Assembly (NCBI GenBank): GCA_033675545.1
Contig: JAWDGP010003792.1
Coordinates: 745,001 to 809,000 of the forward strand
Source of the DNA: Elysia crispata
Taxonomy: Eukaryota; Mollusca; Gastropoda; Plakobranchidae
Length of the DNA: 64,000 nt
Reading direction: 5' to 3'
In this document: piece after piece, positions 1-49,663 of the stretch
Layout: every line of letters starts with the position of its first letter
Position numbering within the stretch: position 1 is the stretch's first letter
The notes under the pieces: model-generated
Seen by the model: the letters and a program-made list of their open reading frames with translations, nothing else
What the model was told of the DNA's origin: nothing
Databases searched by the model: none
Translations under genes and position numbers: made by a program

Positions 1-299
1 CTACAAAGACAGCTGAAGGACATAATATAAAATCTGCCCATCTTTATATTAGCCTTCACCGTTTCGATTTAACTTATTATGGCTTTTATCAATGTGCATT
101 CCTATTTTACTTTACTTCTTTTTTTTTTTACAGTTTAGCAAGAGCGGTCTCCTTCATAATTACGCATAAAACCGTTACTTTTGGTTAAAAAAAACAAAAC
201 AAAACAAAACTGTTGGATTGATCGGGTATAAAGCTGTGCGCAGCTCACATCATTAATTTTAGGCGGCCAGTGTTAACGGTTTTCGTGTGCTCGCACTAG

Positions 300-410
300 A
301 TACAGAGGGCTCGTGGCTGTAATCTGACACCGGCCGCGAACCGGTTAAAACTTCCCCAACGATGTTACTGTGCATCTCGGTTCGAATCCTTGCGCGGGGG
401 TTACTAGCGG
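300..410 (+). mobile_element. Possible tRNA-derived SINE relic
   Basis: A perfect B box GGTTCGAATCC (380-390) follows an A-box-like ACCGGTTAAAAC (339-350) at plausible spacing. The flanks do not pair as an acceptor stem, so a real tRNA is unlikely. The sequence is more GC-rich than its surroundings. Confidence 0.4.
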
Positions 411-1844
411 TCCGCTGATTATTACGAGAACCGCTAACGAAGAGTTAACTTTACACATACCGGTGATAGTGGCTTGCTCCGCGAAGTAAAGAGTTGAGAA
501 ATCTGTCAAGTATCTTTTGCAAGCCAAGAAAAGTGTTAAAATGGAGAAAAGTGTGATGTTATATCTAGCTCTAAAAAATGTGATTGCATTACGGGCAATT
601 CTTATTCAGCCCTAATCTTATGCAAATTTTACATCAAGCAGTGAATTTCATGGAAAGCACTCAACGTCCAGTAAGAGCTAGACTTTGGATCTAGGTTGTT
701 GATCTTTATTATTATTACAATTGGCATTCTTGCTTTTGAGAATCGATAAATTATAATGTTTAGAACCAGTGAATACGTGTTGTGACATCACGGCTATTTC
801 TTCCTTACACTCCGTGAGCTATTTTTAGTTGACAGAGATTTCATTTCCTATACATTTTATCTTAGCGGCTCTTAGCGGTATTTTTTTTTTCGGAAGACCG
901 TAATAACTTCGCGTATAAAGCCACTAGTCGATGTATGAACCATAATGGACCGCAAATAAACTGTCGCAAACCTATTAGCTCCTCGTCTGGAAAAAATATT
1001 AACAAGACTTAGAGAACGTTACAAAGTTTAAACTATTCTCGTATTCTGAAACACTTCCGACGATCTGTTCCTTATTTCTCTGTCTGACTGTTGTTGGAGT
1101 TGGCAATAACCATACCGCTGACGCCAATACGACATTTTACTGTTGTTAGTTTTGTTGTTATTCTGGTTGTTGTTCTTGTTATTGTCATTGATTTTCTTGT
1201 TTGGCTATGTAAAATTAATTTAAAGAGTGGAAAGAGGCCAGGGGACTTCAACACTTTAGGTCTACAACTGTAAGCATCTATCGAAACAAATAAATTATAA
1301 GAAAAAAAAGAGGTTTTGACTCTCCAAAATTTTAGAATGCTTTGTTGTTGTTTTTTTCTTATGTAAAAAAAATTTAAAATTAATAAAAAGGCCTATAAAA
1401 ATTCACAACGGAGAAAATAAGACAAAGAAAGGAAAAGTGAAATAAGTAAAACAAGAAAACAACATCGAAAAAACCAACAACTAAAAAAACAACAAATCAC
1501 GCTGTGAAAGAATGAAGGACATTGTGTAGGCCTGCACACTCCTAGGATAATTCTTTTATCTTATCCCTACGGCCAGTTTCCTTTCATTTAAACAGATCTG
1601 ACTTTTTGAAATGTCAAATTATGATTTTTTTGCACAGCTGATATTTCAATTTATTGATTGTGAAGCTTTTGCGAAATTCATTAGGATAAGAAAGCTGCAC
1701 TTTCTTTTACTGACTCTCATTATAATTGGATTATGTTTTGTTGTATATTTATTTTTTTTTGTTTCTTTCTCTAACACGACATGTTTTGGATAATTATAAT
1801 TTCTTGTCATAACTTGATGCAACGGAATAAACAGATCCGCATAA

Positions 1845-1995
1845 GGCGAGAAGCACCGGTGACCTCGGGGTTAGACTGTCTGCCCTGATATCTTCAAGGA
1901 ACTTCCCTCGCCAGTTCGAGCCCCACTCTATCTGTGAATGAGTCAAGGATCTGATCTTCTTCAGTTCCGTCCTTTTCGACGTGGGTTAAGTTTGA
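1845..1995 (+). mobile_element. tRNA-derived SINE relic
   Basis: An A-box-like TGACCTCGGGG (1860-1870) and a B-box-like AGTTCGAGCCCC (1913-1924) lie 42 bp apart, as in a tRNA-like SINE head. No acceptor stem pairs around them. The 3' end is not defined. Confidence 0.5.
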
Positions 1996-2584
1996 TAAGC
2001 AGAAGAGGTCTGAAGTTATTTTATTGTGGAAAGACTAAATCAAATAATCAATCAGCTAAATAGACCCGTTTAAAGTCTCTGAGTAAAAATAGTGGAAAAT
2101 ATTTAAAAGGGAAAAAAAGTTAAAAAAGACAATAAATCGGTAGTTATATATATATTTAAAAAAATATTAAAAGTGAAAAAGATTTTTTCCACCCACACCA
2201 ATTCAGGTAAACAACAACAACAAAAAAAAGTTAAACTCTTCACAATAGATAAGAATCAACGTCTCCATACCTGTAGACACATTCTTGCGATGAACCTCTT
2301 TCTAACACACACTTGACAAGGCGAAGACACAAAAGGAAGGGAAAAGCTACTTACTGCTTGGCTTTTGTTCGTTTTACCAAGGCCTTTTTCAAAATTCGAT
2401 ACATGCAATGCAATAAACGATTTTACTACATCGATTATTTTATTCCCAAGGACTGAATCAGATGAAGCTCCGGGAATCGATCTCATCGTAGTATCGGGTA
2501 ATGATCCGGTTATAATTTTTGCAGATATATCCAAGTGAATAGCTCAGATCTCTCAGTTTCTCACCATCTAGCTCTTTATCTGTC

Positions 2585-2586
2585 TG

Positions 2587-2638
<52 letters not shown>

Positions 2639-2639
2639 C

Positions 2640-2674
<35 letters not shown>
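2585..2674. repeat. (TATC)n microsatellite
   Basis: About 90 bp of TATC repeats with one interruption (CTACC near 2637). Apparent ORFs across it are repeat translations. Confidence 0.97.
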
Positions 2675-2675
<1 letters not shown>

Positions 2676-3015
2676 ATAATATATATCTATCCATTTATCT
2701 TTTTTGTTATATCTACCTCTCTTCCGCCACCTCTATTTTCCTTCTCTCTCTTCTTCTGCATCTGTCAGTCTCTGGTCCTCTCGCTGCATGTTTGACTTTG
2801 TATCTGTCTCCTTGTTTCTTTATCCCTCTCTGTGCCTCTCTATCTTTCTCTTTCTTACCCACTGTGTCTCTCTGAACTTCTTTGTACATCCCTCTTTCTG
2901 TCTCTCTCATTATCTATCGCTCCCTCTTTCTTGTCCTCTATCCATCTCTCTCCCCGCCATCTCCATTTCATACCTACCTCTTTTTCTCTCCTCATCTCAT
3001 TTCTCTGCGTTCTTT

Positions 3016-3196
<181 letters not shown>

Positions 3197-4729
3197 GTCC
3201 TTATATTTCCAAATCTGTATTAAATATCAGATCAGAACTTGTTTGAAGTCCTAGAACAGATCTATAATCTTTATTAAGTACAAGCTGTATTAAAGAATCG
3301 ATTACACCACCGGGCATTAGTGAATATTTCTTAGGATTCGATTATTACCATGTTCCTCCCATTCATCCGGTTCGTACATCTTTCCGGATAAACGGGTTTT
3401 TATAAAACATCATATGCACAGATATGATTTCCTACGGCTTGTAGCATACCGTAAAACAACATAACACAATTCATGTTCAATTTTACTCTCCCAGCGTCTT
3501 CCTCTTACCCGCATTGTATTGTGACGTGTTCTTGCCTTTTGCTTGTGATGTTCAAGCTGCACCTGTGAAGCGATTGGAAAAATCGATGTTTTGAACCAGT
3601 TCATACGCGCAATACGTCGATAGTATGTTCAGCAATCATAACAAAAAAATAAAGTAATTAAAGAATATAAGTCAATTTAATATGAAGAATCGTAAAGGGA
3701 GTAAATATCACAAAAAAAGGACACGATATGACATAGTACTTTTATAAAAGGGATGTAATTAAACTTTAACTTAAGAAAAGAAAACAATAGTCTGAATAAT
3801 TATGTATAGAGGTTACAGTCGGAAAAACTTATGACATAAGATAAGGATATACATTTGAAAAATATCTGATCAACCATGTACTTTGCCAGTAGGTAGGTAT
3901 AATACGTTGATAGCATGGGCAGTAATCATAACAAAAAAAAAGTTGTTGAACCGAAAAAAATAACCCCATAAGATACAAGAAATAGATATAGATGTTGAGT
4001 CGTCAAAACGTCGAGAAAACAAAACAGAGGTGGGTACTAGGTTCGAATCCTGTATGACCATCCCTGCCTTTGGCTTGTTGATACCTTAAGGGCAGCTTGA
4101 CTACAGTTGTAATGACATGGTCCTTAATGATTGCTTTCAGATCTGGGAATGAGCAGTTTCGAATTCCCTGTTGTTCACATTGGTTGTGAGATCAAAAAGC
4201 TATCGAGTTGAGTTGGGTCTGGACAGGGTGTATATCCAAGAGAAAATTTGATATTTCGAAAGATTTAGTGCGTAATAATATATAGACCGTTGATTTGAAA
4301 TGTTTAGTTCATTTTTTTTAAACTGTCGTGAACAATATACTGTCATATTTGTATGAGGTTTTCCTGTTAACGAAAAATTACAAAGTAGCAAGACGTTTGA
4401 AATACATTAAAATTTATGAGGATTCTATTGGCCAATAATGATAGCCAATAATGAAGGATAAAATACAGACGTAATAATTTTTTTTTTACTAAGAATTATC
4501 AAAGACCTTTTACTTAAATTACCATCTGGTACAAAGCAATGCGCATTTTTCAAATAATATCAACATAAATAGCGAAAATACTCATAATGAAACTTATAAT
4601 GACGTCAGATCCTGTGCTTCAAGCTGCCACGAGCGCTAGCAGTTAATTTACTCCCTCCCCCACCAAAAACAAAAAAAAAAGAAAAAATCACAACAAAAAA
4701 ACAAACAAAAAAGAAAAACAAAACAAAAC

Positions 4730-4766
<37 letters not shown>

Positions 4767-7139
4767 AAAACTTTGACATGCAAACTGGCTAGACTAAGGG
4801 GCATAAACTCTTCTGTGGCTTACTAGCCATACCAGCATAATCATTGTCATTTCGTTTCGTCGTTGCAATATAATTCTAATTTATAAATATAAAAAAGTAT
4901 ATATCAACATGCGATATTTTATCAGTCTCGACAGAAAAACTATTAAAGTGAAACAAAAATAATTCGATTAAAAAAAAAGAGCGGAGAGCAAATAATTTCT
5001 TTGAATTAATAGTTATCATATTTATTGTATACTTTTGGTAATATTTTGATTTCTGAGGGCTAGAAATAACGCTCTTGACATACGACATCGTAATCTAGTC
5101 TTGGTGATTCTTTTTACAGGACCCGAGCTTTATTAGTAATTTGGCATGGGAGTTTGTTCTGAAATAAAGCAATTTAATATTGCTAGGAAAAAAACAAACA
5201 AACTATTGAGTCCAATTTGCCTCTATCACGCAGAAAAAAAGCTCAGTTATTAATTTTTACAAAACTTGTGTCAAAATCATACGTTCTTGTGTAGATCTAG
5301 TCCTAGCCCCTTATGTTAGAGAGAAATAAAGATACCGGCACCATCTTATAGAATCTAATCAGTGAAATATCTCTTATCTTTGATAAATCATGGGAACAAA
5401 GCTCTCCTATCAACGTCCTTTTGCAAACAATGCGCAAAAACTGCTATGGTCAATAGACCATGAAATTTACGACTGAAGCACTGAAATATTTTATTATCTA
5501 ATACATGCGCACTATGAAAACGGCTGAAAATCTTACATTAACATTAAAAAACATGTCCTAAAAATAATGCGGTACAATGCCATGAGATTCAGGCCTGAAA
5601 ACGCTGTCTGTAAGCAGTAATGGTACAGAATGTAACTTCTTAGTGGATGCTGGCCCCAAAACGTAGGATACAGGCGCTATGTATAAGGCTGGTTTAGACC
5701 TCGAGTGATTTTATGTAGTTATTAGAATTCTGGATGTAAGATCAAAGGTAAAGAATGCACGCTGTAAAACTCTGAATTGAGGCCACATTACACTGAATGT
5801 AACTTAAAAGAAAACTTGATGCTGATGGCAAAGAACAAAATGTAGATAGTTAGAGACTGGAATTAAGTCGTACATTGCAAGATTGTTTTTAGGTCCTTTA
5901 ATAATCACTGTGGGTTCTTTCTTGCTACTTCAACAATATTTATAGTTTTTTTTTTTTTGTTTGAAATGACATCTTCTTTCCTGCTCTTTATTTATCCACC
6001 TGTCCTTCTTCCGTTCGAACTCTTGTGTCTATCTGCATGACTGCTTGTTTGTTTCTCTGTGTTCTATTTCTTTCCTCCTTTCCTTATTTTCCTCCCTTCA
6101 TTCCCCCCCTCCCTATCTCTTCCTGTCCAACCCTCCCGTATTCTTTTGTTTTCTCGGTATTTGTGATGAAAAGAAAAAGAAGACAAGACGTGTTTTGAAA
6201 AAAAAAATGTATCTTTAATTACAAAGTACTTGACCTAGCGCTTAACCATATTGTCTTTTTTTAAGCTATAAATAAAATCAAAAGAAATAATGATAGTTTA
6301 AAAAAAAACAACAAACAAACAAACAAAAACCACCCCAACATTTTATAGAAAATAATATTGAAAACTCACCTTTTTTTCTCTTCAATGTGGAAAAAACAGT
6401 TTCTCGCTAAAATTACCACAAGGATTTAAAGCTTCCGAAATCAAAAATTTTTTAATTAACAACACATTTTCCCTCTGCCCCTAGTCTACACTTCTTTTCA
6501 TCCTTATGGTATCTCCATCTGACGAAAATACGGAGGAAATTGTTTCCCGGCAAAAGGGCGCAACTGAAACCGACAAGAGAGTAAACAAAGTGTTGCCAAA
6601 AACTGTGCTCCGTGTTTATTTTCGTCCCCTAAGTTAGTAAAATACCTCCTGTAAGATACCACGCCTCACCTTTTTCCCCTACGCAAAATACATTATACAC
6701 TATACTCGTCTTTTTTTTTTTCATTTAATACCGAGTTTCCCCTACAACTCTCGCTGCGCACTCTTTTGCTAAATCCATACCGGCTTGCGAAAACGGAAAA
6801 TACGTAGGGGAAAAGAAACTAAAAAAAAAGAAAAACCCCACAACGGAGCGGCTAAAGAAGAATGAATACCGATATATATATCACGAACTAATCTCTGATT
6901 GAACCATATTCGATTTTCTTTGCGAGGACAATCGGTTAGATTACCCGGCACACTTGTTGAGGGCTAACTCACACTTTTTATTTCGAACATTTATTGTGCG
7001 CACGTGCGCACTTGGGTTTAAGTTAACCAAGTGACGAAATAAGCTGAGTTGTGTATAATACTAGATAGATTGATTATGGTTATAAATCTGGGTAGCAGTG
7101 TAAATGCTTTCAACAGTGGATTTTTTTTCTCACTCATTC

Positions 7140-7556
<417 letters not shown>

Positions 7557-8030
7557 TCTTTCTCTCTATCACACATATTCTCTTATATGCCACCCAGAGT
7601 TCAAATCAAGTAGGCGGGAATGGATTGATTTGATGTAGGCCTACCGTCCTATAGCAATAATCTAGCATAAACTGTTTATTTAGGCCTATATGTAAGATTA
7701 AGCATGATATCGGTCTTTAGTGGATGCGCTGTATCCAACAATCAATAATTCAATGACGGCGTGTAGGTGCATCGGGGTGTGTTAAATAAGCGGGCAAGAT
7801 AGCAGCAGCCCAAACAGCTGGATATTTGTACACACCGTTGCATAACTGGTTTATTGATTTTACTGCATCTTACGCCTTAAGAAGTCAGTAAAATATATCT
7901 ACTGATATCAAAATGCACTTGTGTAATGTGAAACATAGACCTGGGCGACACATGATACCAGATCGAGAATCAACCAATAGATGGACAAACGGGTGTCTAG
8001 AATATGCGCCATCATCATTATCCTCGTTAT

Positions 8031-8375
8031 AAAGAAGAAGAAGAAGAAGAAGAAGAAGAAGAAGAAGAAGAAGAAGAAGAAGAAGAAGAAGAAGAAGAAG
8101 AAGAAGAAGAAGAAGAAGAAAAATAGCAACAACAACAACAAGAATATCATGATCATTATCACCATCATCATTATCATCGTAGTCATAAACATCATGAACA
8201 TTGTCATCATCATCATCATCATCATCATTATCACCATCATCGTCATCATCAACATCATTATCATCCTCATCATCATCATCATCATCATTATCACCATCAT
8301 CGTCATCATCATCATCATCATTATCACCATCATCGTCATCATCAACATCATCATCATCATCAACATCATCATATT
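8031..8375. repeat. (AAG)n then imperfect (ATC)n microsatellite
   Basis: About 90 bp of AAG, a short CAA run, then about 230 bp of ATC repeats with higher-order units built around ATTATCACCATCATCGTC. Confidence 0.95.
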
Positions 8376-9359
8376 ATTAAGTTATTTTTGATGATACTTC
8401 GTAATCCTTGCCTGCAACATAAAATTTTCATCATCTCCTTGGTCCATTTTATCGATCTCATCTCTATCAACACCATTCTTGTCTTTCTTCTGATTTCCGT
8501 AAGCAACAAAAACCTTAGGAAGCATTACATCCAAATTACACTCAAATATCCTATAGGCTTAGAAGCGCCTAAGGATGAGGTGTTAGAACGCCCGCCATGA
8601 CAAACACAAGGACAAGTGAAGATAAGGGAGGCAAAACCCGAAATGTCGGTTTCAAATTGTTCATTAAAAAAAAAAAAAAAGAACACGTCATTATTAATTT
8701 GAATTTTTGAAATACAATAAGAAACGGCTTTAGTGAAAGGTAGAAATCACGTAGTTTATCAATTTATTCTATTCGAATAAGTTCAAGTTAGACGACTGCC
8801 CTCCATCTCGTATAAACACCATTTAGACATATCTAAAAAAATCATCATAATTATGCATTACAGCTATATCTTTTCGCAACATCCAATTTCTTCCATTCAC
8901 TTTGTCCTTCTTTTCTAATTAAAATAAGGACCGAATATTATTTTGTTTACAAGAGTCTTTGACTTCTAAGAGAAAGCGATTTCCAAGACTTCACAGGCTT
9001 AAGAGATAAGTTTGCATTAACGTTAGACAGCAACATCAAAATAAGTTTTCACAATGTTCTGTGGCCGACTGACTGAGAAATACGCCTAAGTATCAGGATC
9101 TCATGGACAATTATTCGGCAGAAAGGTCGTAGGGGTAAGAATGCCAACAAAGCTCAAAATGAGACATTTGAATAACAAGACACCAGATTAGGTTAGCTCC
9201 TTATCTTTTATTTATTAATTTTTTTAATGTGTGTTCTGAAAACTCATCGTTGTTAATCGGTGGAAAAAAACAAGAACACATAACGTTAATTATTGATGAG
9301 GAAAAAAAAAACCGAGGGTAGCTTCCCTTGTTGTGTCCATGTACCCTAACACAAGATTT

Positions 9360-9373
9360 GCTTCCTTAGCAAC
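9360..9373 (+). promoter_or_regulatory. RFX X-box-like site upstream of CFAP44
   Basis: The sequence GCTTCC-TT-AGCAAC fits the degenerate X-box consensus RYYNYY-N(1-3)-RRNRAC bound by RFX transcription factors, which drive ciliary genes. It sits 12 bp before the ATG of an axonemal gene, so context supports it. The left half-site is imperfect compared with the stricter GTTGCC form. RFX binding is inference. Confidence 0.55.
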
Positions 9374-9385
9374 AAAATAGCAGCC

Positions 9386-44554
<35,169 letters not shown>

Positions 44555-44940
44555 TTTCCAGGATTGCCAGTTTTTTTTCAAGAATTAAAAGAAAGTATTT
44601 TTTATACTGGTAGGGTAAATTTTTGCCATGATAAAACTTTAGAGGAGTGCTGATATGCGAATGAACTACTTAACATTGATGACATATACGTAAATTATTT
44701 AGATTTTATTATTTTTCAAAGATATTTGATTTTGCTATTTCTAAACAAAACTGATCATTATAAACGAAACATATGTAATAAAATACCCATTTATTTTTTT
44801 GTTGTGGCTCTAGTGATAAATTGATCAATATGACAGAGATGAATGTGCATTTGATATGCAAAAAGCTTGCTACATTATTTGAATCACTGTATAATGTGTG
44901 ATATGGTTATGTTCTTTCAAGAAATTTGATATTATTATAG

Positions 44941-44946
44941 AATAAA
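44941..44946 (+). terminator. Likely CFAP44 polyadenylation signal AATAAA
   Basis: A canonical AATAAA lies about 390 bp after the CFAP44 stop codon and is followed by a T-rich tract (ctttttg), as expected of a cleavage and polyadenylation site. An alternative AATAAA lies near 44777. The predicted 3' UTR is therefore about 44555 to 44965. Confidence 0.5.
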
Positions 44947-45704
44947 GACTGCCCTTTTTGATAAAACTGCATGTTCAATATTGAGGCTTGTATTAAACAG
45001 CTGGATAAATTATGGATTAATTTGCTTTAAAGCATTTAGAAATACAAGTAACAGTGCTAATACAATTGAATATTAAATTCTTTAGATAAATGGAGATTTG
45101 TAAAGAAAGCAAGAAAACAATATTATATATTTACAATTTTATTTAGACATTGTACTTGAAAGGATTTCTCATATAGTCATCTCAGCAATTATCAAATGTG
45201 CATTTTAAGATCTTCATGTATTATTGTGTAATCTTAACAATTTTGATAATTATAGAGAAACTAGCTATATTGTCATTTCTACATTCATACAGTATGTTTT
45301 TGTCTTTGCAAATAAACTATCTTTTAACATTTTGTCTACCATTATTTATGAAAAAAAAAATATTACGCACACCTCTGTACTAGCTATTATCTACCTTTTT
45401 CAAAATTTGTTACACGACAGAATATTTGATTTAATACAGCGCATTCGCTACAGTACAGACATAAACATCAAGTTTTATTCAACTCAAGAAAACAAAAAAT
45501 ACAAAATTGCAAAAGTTGCGAAAGACAGGGCAGGAATTATTTACAACATTCATTGATAAGAAATAGAATTATGCATTCATTGGTATGGTATAATTTGTCA
45601 CATCTTGCTCCTTGCTATATGGTACTATTAATGAACATCGTCAAGAAATTATTGGTTGAACTCACATTCTATTGACAGGTAGATAACAGAGGCTCCTCTC
45701 AAAA

Positions 45705-46162
45705 TACCATATTCGCTCCAATAGTAGCGCCGGACGCGTGAAAATGAAGAGAGGGGGTGCGTCTAATGGAATGTTTTGGATGACTTTCTTCAAAGACAAA
45801 GTGCCGCCGTTTCCGCCGTCGCCGCCCTCCCCCTCCCCTTCTCTAGTTAGTTTTAGAGTGCCATGGTTGGGTGTCATTCCAGTCCGATGACTAGGAGGAC
45901 TGCAATAGTCCAGGACATTAACCTCAGACGCCTTTGACATCCCCAATTTGAGATGACAATTGCAGTATCATAGTCATTCATTGTTTACATGTGTTGTCTG
46001 TTGTTATCATCAGATCTATCGCTTAATAAATGTTTTGAGTTTGAGTTTAATAAGAATCTTTTGTTCTCGAAAGTGGTGTTTTTTAAGTGTTGCTTGGATG
46101 GGAAAAAGGGGGGGGGGGGGGCGTTTATTAGAGATGGCGCTACTAATGGAGGGAATACGGTA
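45705..46162. mobile_element. TA-flanked MITE, about 455 bp
   Basis: In the CFAP44-TMEM192 convergent spacer. The left end (45707-45731) and the reverse complement of the right end (46136-46160) match at about 22 of 25 positions, sharing CC(A/G)TATTC at the tip and TAGTAGCGCC at the inner side. Both are flanked by TA (45705-45706, 46161-46162). The interior holds a C-rich run (about 45803-45840) and a G homopolymer near 46108-46121. Likely a Tc1/mariner-type non-autonomous element. Confidence 0.65.
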
Positions 46163-46667
46163 GGCTAAAAAAAATCATTTTTACTGATACTGTTATGGAG
46201 GTTTGAAATATGCACGCAATAAGACAAAGCAGAATTACATGATTTCCCATATTAAATTTTTGTAAAACATGGATCAATATACTGATTAGCAATTGTAACA
46301 TATCTTGTAATTTTATGGATGCAATCCATGATATATCATTGTGTGGTATTGAACATAAATGAAATTTATACTTTTTCTCTCTATTACCAATTAAAACTTT
46401 TGCAAGATACGATGGAACAACTATTATTATATAGAGCCTAAAGTAATAATTGCTAAGGTGCAGCAAATGTTTTTTTCATCGGCCTTTATTGCAAATTCTT
46501 GAAAAAAAATAAGAGGGCAGGCCCCTGCAAACTTTGTCCATTCAGCTATCTTAGAAAGCATGTAATGATGATGCTTAGGTTATTTTCATTACTAATAATT
46601 AATCTTTTGCAGATCCAGTTTTATATTGAACATCAATTAGAGCTTTATTGTATTGTAGATCTAGATG

Positions 46668-46850
46668 CAGATTGAGATCTAAACCTGGCTTAAATACAAT
46701 TATGAACAATTTCTCGTACCAAAAAGATGTAGACATGATTGAGATCTAAACCCTGCTTAAACACAAATACAATTAATTTCCCTTATCAGACAGATCTAGA
46801 CACAAGATTGAGATCTCCACCTAGCATAGCTACAAATACGATCAATATAA
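46668..46850. repeat. Three diverged tandem units of about 66 bp
   Basis: The block GATTGAGATCT followed by C(T/C)AAACC or CCACC recurs near 46670, 46738 and 46815, each followed by AAATACAAT-like and TC(T/C)C-like segments. It lies in the spacer 3' of both CFAP44 and TMEM192. Confidence 0.6.
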
Positions 46851-47264
46851 TGTTGAGATGTCAATTTAACCATGAAATATTTGCAAGCTATGCCACTAAT
46901 GAATATTATTTTAAATAGCTCACATAATCTTGCAACATACATAAGTATTCAGCAACTCGGAAAAAAAAGGTGCATAGCTAGGTTTATCTCTCAACCAATC
47001 CTACAGTTGTGTTAAAAAAATTGAAATTGAACTAAGTAGGCGATTTATTTTATTCAGTAGAAGTGTGGTACTTTTGTCAACCCTCGATGTACAAATAAGT
47101 ATAAATCAGTTTTAATAGCTATTCGAAATGTGGAGGCACAAATTTACCCCTGAAGTATGAATGGGGTTTAAATGTCACATTTGCGTTGGATCAATGATGA
47201 GTTTTTTGTATAAAATGCTTCATGAGCAGTTATAATTACAAATTGATAAAGCTGCCTACAACCT

Positions 47265-49550
47265 CTAGAAATGCCCGTGAACATTATTATCGCGGCGGAG
47301 CCCCCTGATTCGACCGATCTCCTCCGTCAGAGCCAGATTGCGCCGCGCCAGAGCTTCTGTATGCTGCTTAAGGTAGCGTATCATGTCTGCTTGTTTCTCC
47401 ATGACTTGGTCAATGTAGTTCTCATTCCTGGGGAAAGATATGTACATTCCTATTTGAAATAATAATAATAAAAAAACAAAACTTAACAGTCTCAAGGAGG
47501 GCAAAGAGGAATAATCTCTGTAGATGACACTAACAACACAACTTTTAATTCATGAGATAAAAGCCATGAGTTATGAGAAAGGCTGCTGATTAGGATCTGG
47601 TTACGACGTTTACAAGATTTTCTTTTTTTTTGTTGGGAGCATGCAGGCCATGAGTATCCATTTTTGCTTTTTAAAGCAATGTGCTTTACTGTTACTTACA
47701 TATGAGCAGTTAAATAAAAAGTTTAAAGGTATATGAACTTGTAGTTTTAATAAATTTTGTTTGCGTCTACATTTTTCTTCAAGTTTCAATAATAGTTTAA
47801 AGAAAACAATGAAACAGATATCAAATTGAAATGTTCAATAGGTTGATATTGATTGGATCTTCTCTGCTTGGCAGGCATGGACAACAGAATTGTTAGTTGA
47901 TCAGTTGCACAAGGATGTGTTTTTTTATCATCAGTTCGCTGGTGCGCTGATTATAATGGATTTTAAAGCAAGCTCTCTCATGCATTTGTTTCTTTGCTTC
48001 AACTAATGTACTTATTTTAAAGGTTTTTGGAGTTATTTCTAAAAGCTGTTTAGTTGTTGTTCATCAGTTATTGCGTCACTCACAAGTAACATGTCCTTTT
48101 GTCAACTGGTTGAGCTCTCTAAGTAGCAAGGCTTTCTTCCTGTTACATACAGACTTTTCAAACAAAAAAAAAAATTGGAAACACGTAATCTGCAATTTTT
48201 CTTTTGAAGTTTCCCTGACTTCTCTCTTTTAAAATTTTGAAAATCATCCTCAAGTGTCATAAGGCTTTGGATGTTGCACTATCCTCACCTAGCATTTCTA
48301 CTTGCTAATGTGGAGCAATAGTCATGGGAGTTACCTTGAGAATCAGGTAACTTTGTAGAAGTTGTCAATATTTTCTTTCTCAAAATTAATTAGTTTCTTA
48401 TAAAGAAGATTCAGAGCCAAAATTCTTGATATCTGAAATGTTAGCAGTGCAGTTAACACATATAGAAGACGAACGAAAGTGTGTAACACCACGATCAATA
48501 GTCACATGACAAAGTATACAAATGTCTCTTGGTTCCTTTTATATCATAACATATTCAAAATAAAAGTATTTTCTTCCTTAAAGAAATTTTTTTAATTATC
48601 AAAACAGATATTGTGTGAATTTTTCATTGTATGCAAAATAACAAAAAACAAATGAGTAGTTTTTAATACAAGGACGTACAAGCGAGGATAATAACTAACG
48701 GAAGATAGTTTTCTCATTAAAAATAAATTTAAAGTACAAATTTTTTTTGTAGCATCAGTATTGCGTAGAGAAGAGAACATTAGATATTATAGACAATTTT
48801 TTTCTTTCACTTAAAATTAATGATCAAATTAGGTAATTCATATTGCAGAGCTCTGCAATCTATGAAATACATTTTTAAAATTTTCAAAATCAGCCCGTAA
48901 GATAAAAAAAAAAAATTGGACTGCTTAGTGAATTTTCTTGGCTTTGTAACAATAAACATAGACATTTTTGCAAGTTCTATTTCAAAGCAATCATACACCA
49001 TTCAGACTTCATTCAGTTGTGAGACAATTCTATGGTAGAGAAGGAAGGTGTGTAACCAAATTTTTTTTGTGTAAGCCACCAAAAATAATAAAGAAAAATA
49101 ATGAAATATACAAGAAAATTTATTGATTTTTGTTTCAGCCCAATTTCTTTGACATGTAGGTTTTAAGTTTTCTGATTGTATTGTGCAGGAAAGCAAAACT
49201 GTGACTCAGGAAGGAAATTTCACCAAAGTACAGGAATGAAAGATTAATGGGATGATAAATCCATTTTGTGTTTTTTGAACAAGCATTCATTCAATTATTC
49301 AAGTTATTTAAAAAAAATGAGCAAAACGCACACAATAAGATTGATAAGGAAATTATAACGAATCATTTCTGTGACTGATCAGTGTGCAAATAATTCTCTA
49401 GAAAATACATTTCATGTTAAAATGGTCCAGATTATAAATACGCCCCTATCTTCAGACTTAGATGTAAATGACAGGGAAAATTTGGTGTTTCTATTATAAT
49501 TTTTGTGAGCTTTATAAGTGAATATCACTGTCTTTGATTAAGAGTTTCAA

Positions 49551-49615
<65 letters not shown>

Positions 49616-49619
49616 AGCG

Positions 49620-49663
<44 letters not shown>

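Larger units (their letters stand above)
44555..47264. other. Convergent spacer between the 3' ends of CFAP44 and TMEM192
   Basis: It holds the CFAP44 3' UTR (to about 44965), a TA-flanked MITE (45705-46162), diverged tandem units (46668-46850) and the likely TMEM192 3' UTR (47044-47264). Nothing coding was recognised. Confidence 0.6.

Noticed and set aside
4030-4060. B-box-like GGTTCGAATCC suggesting a tRNA or SINE
   Set aside because: No A box lies at the right distance and the flanks do not form tRNA arms.
45662-45946. 94-codon minus-strand ORF
   Set aside because: It lies largely inside the TA-flanked MITE, crosses its left terminus, and has no domain-like sequence.
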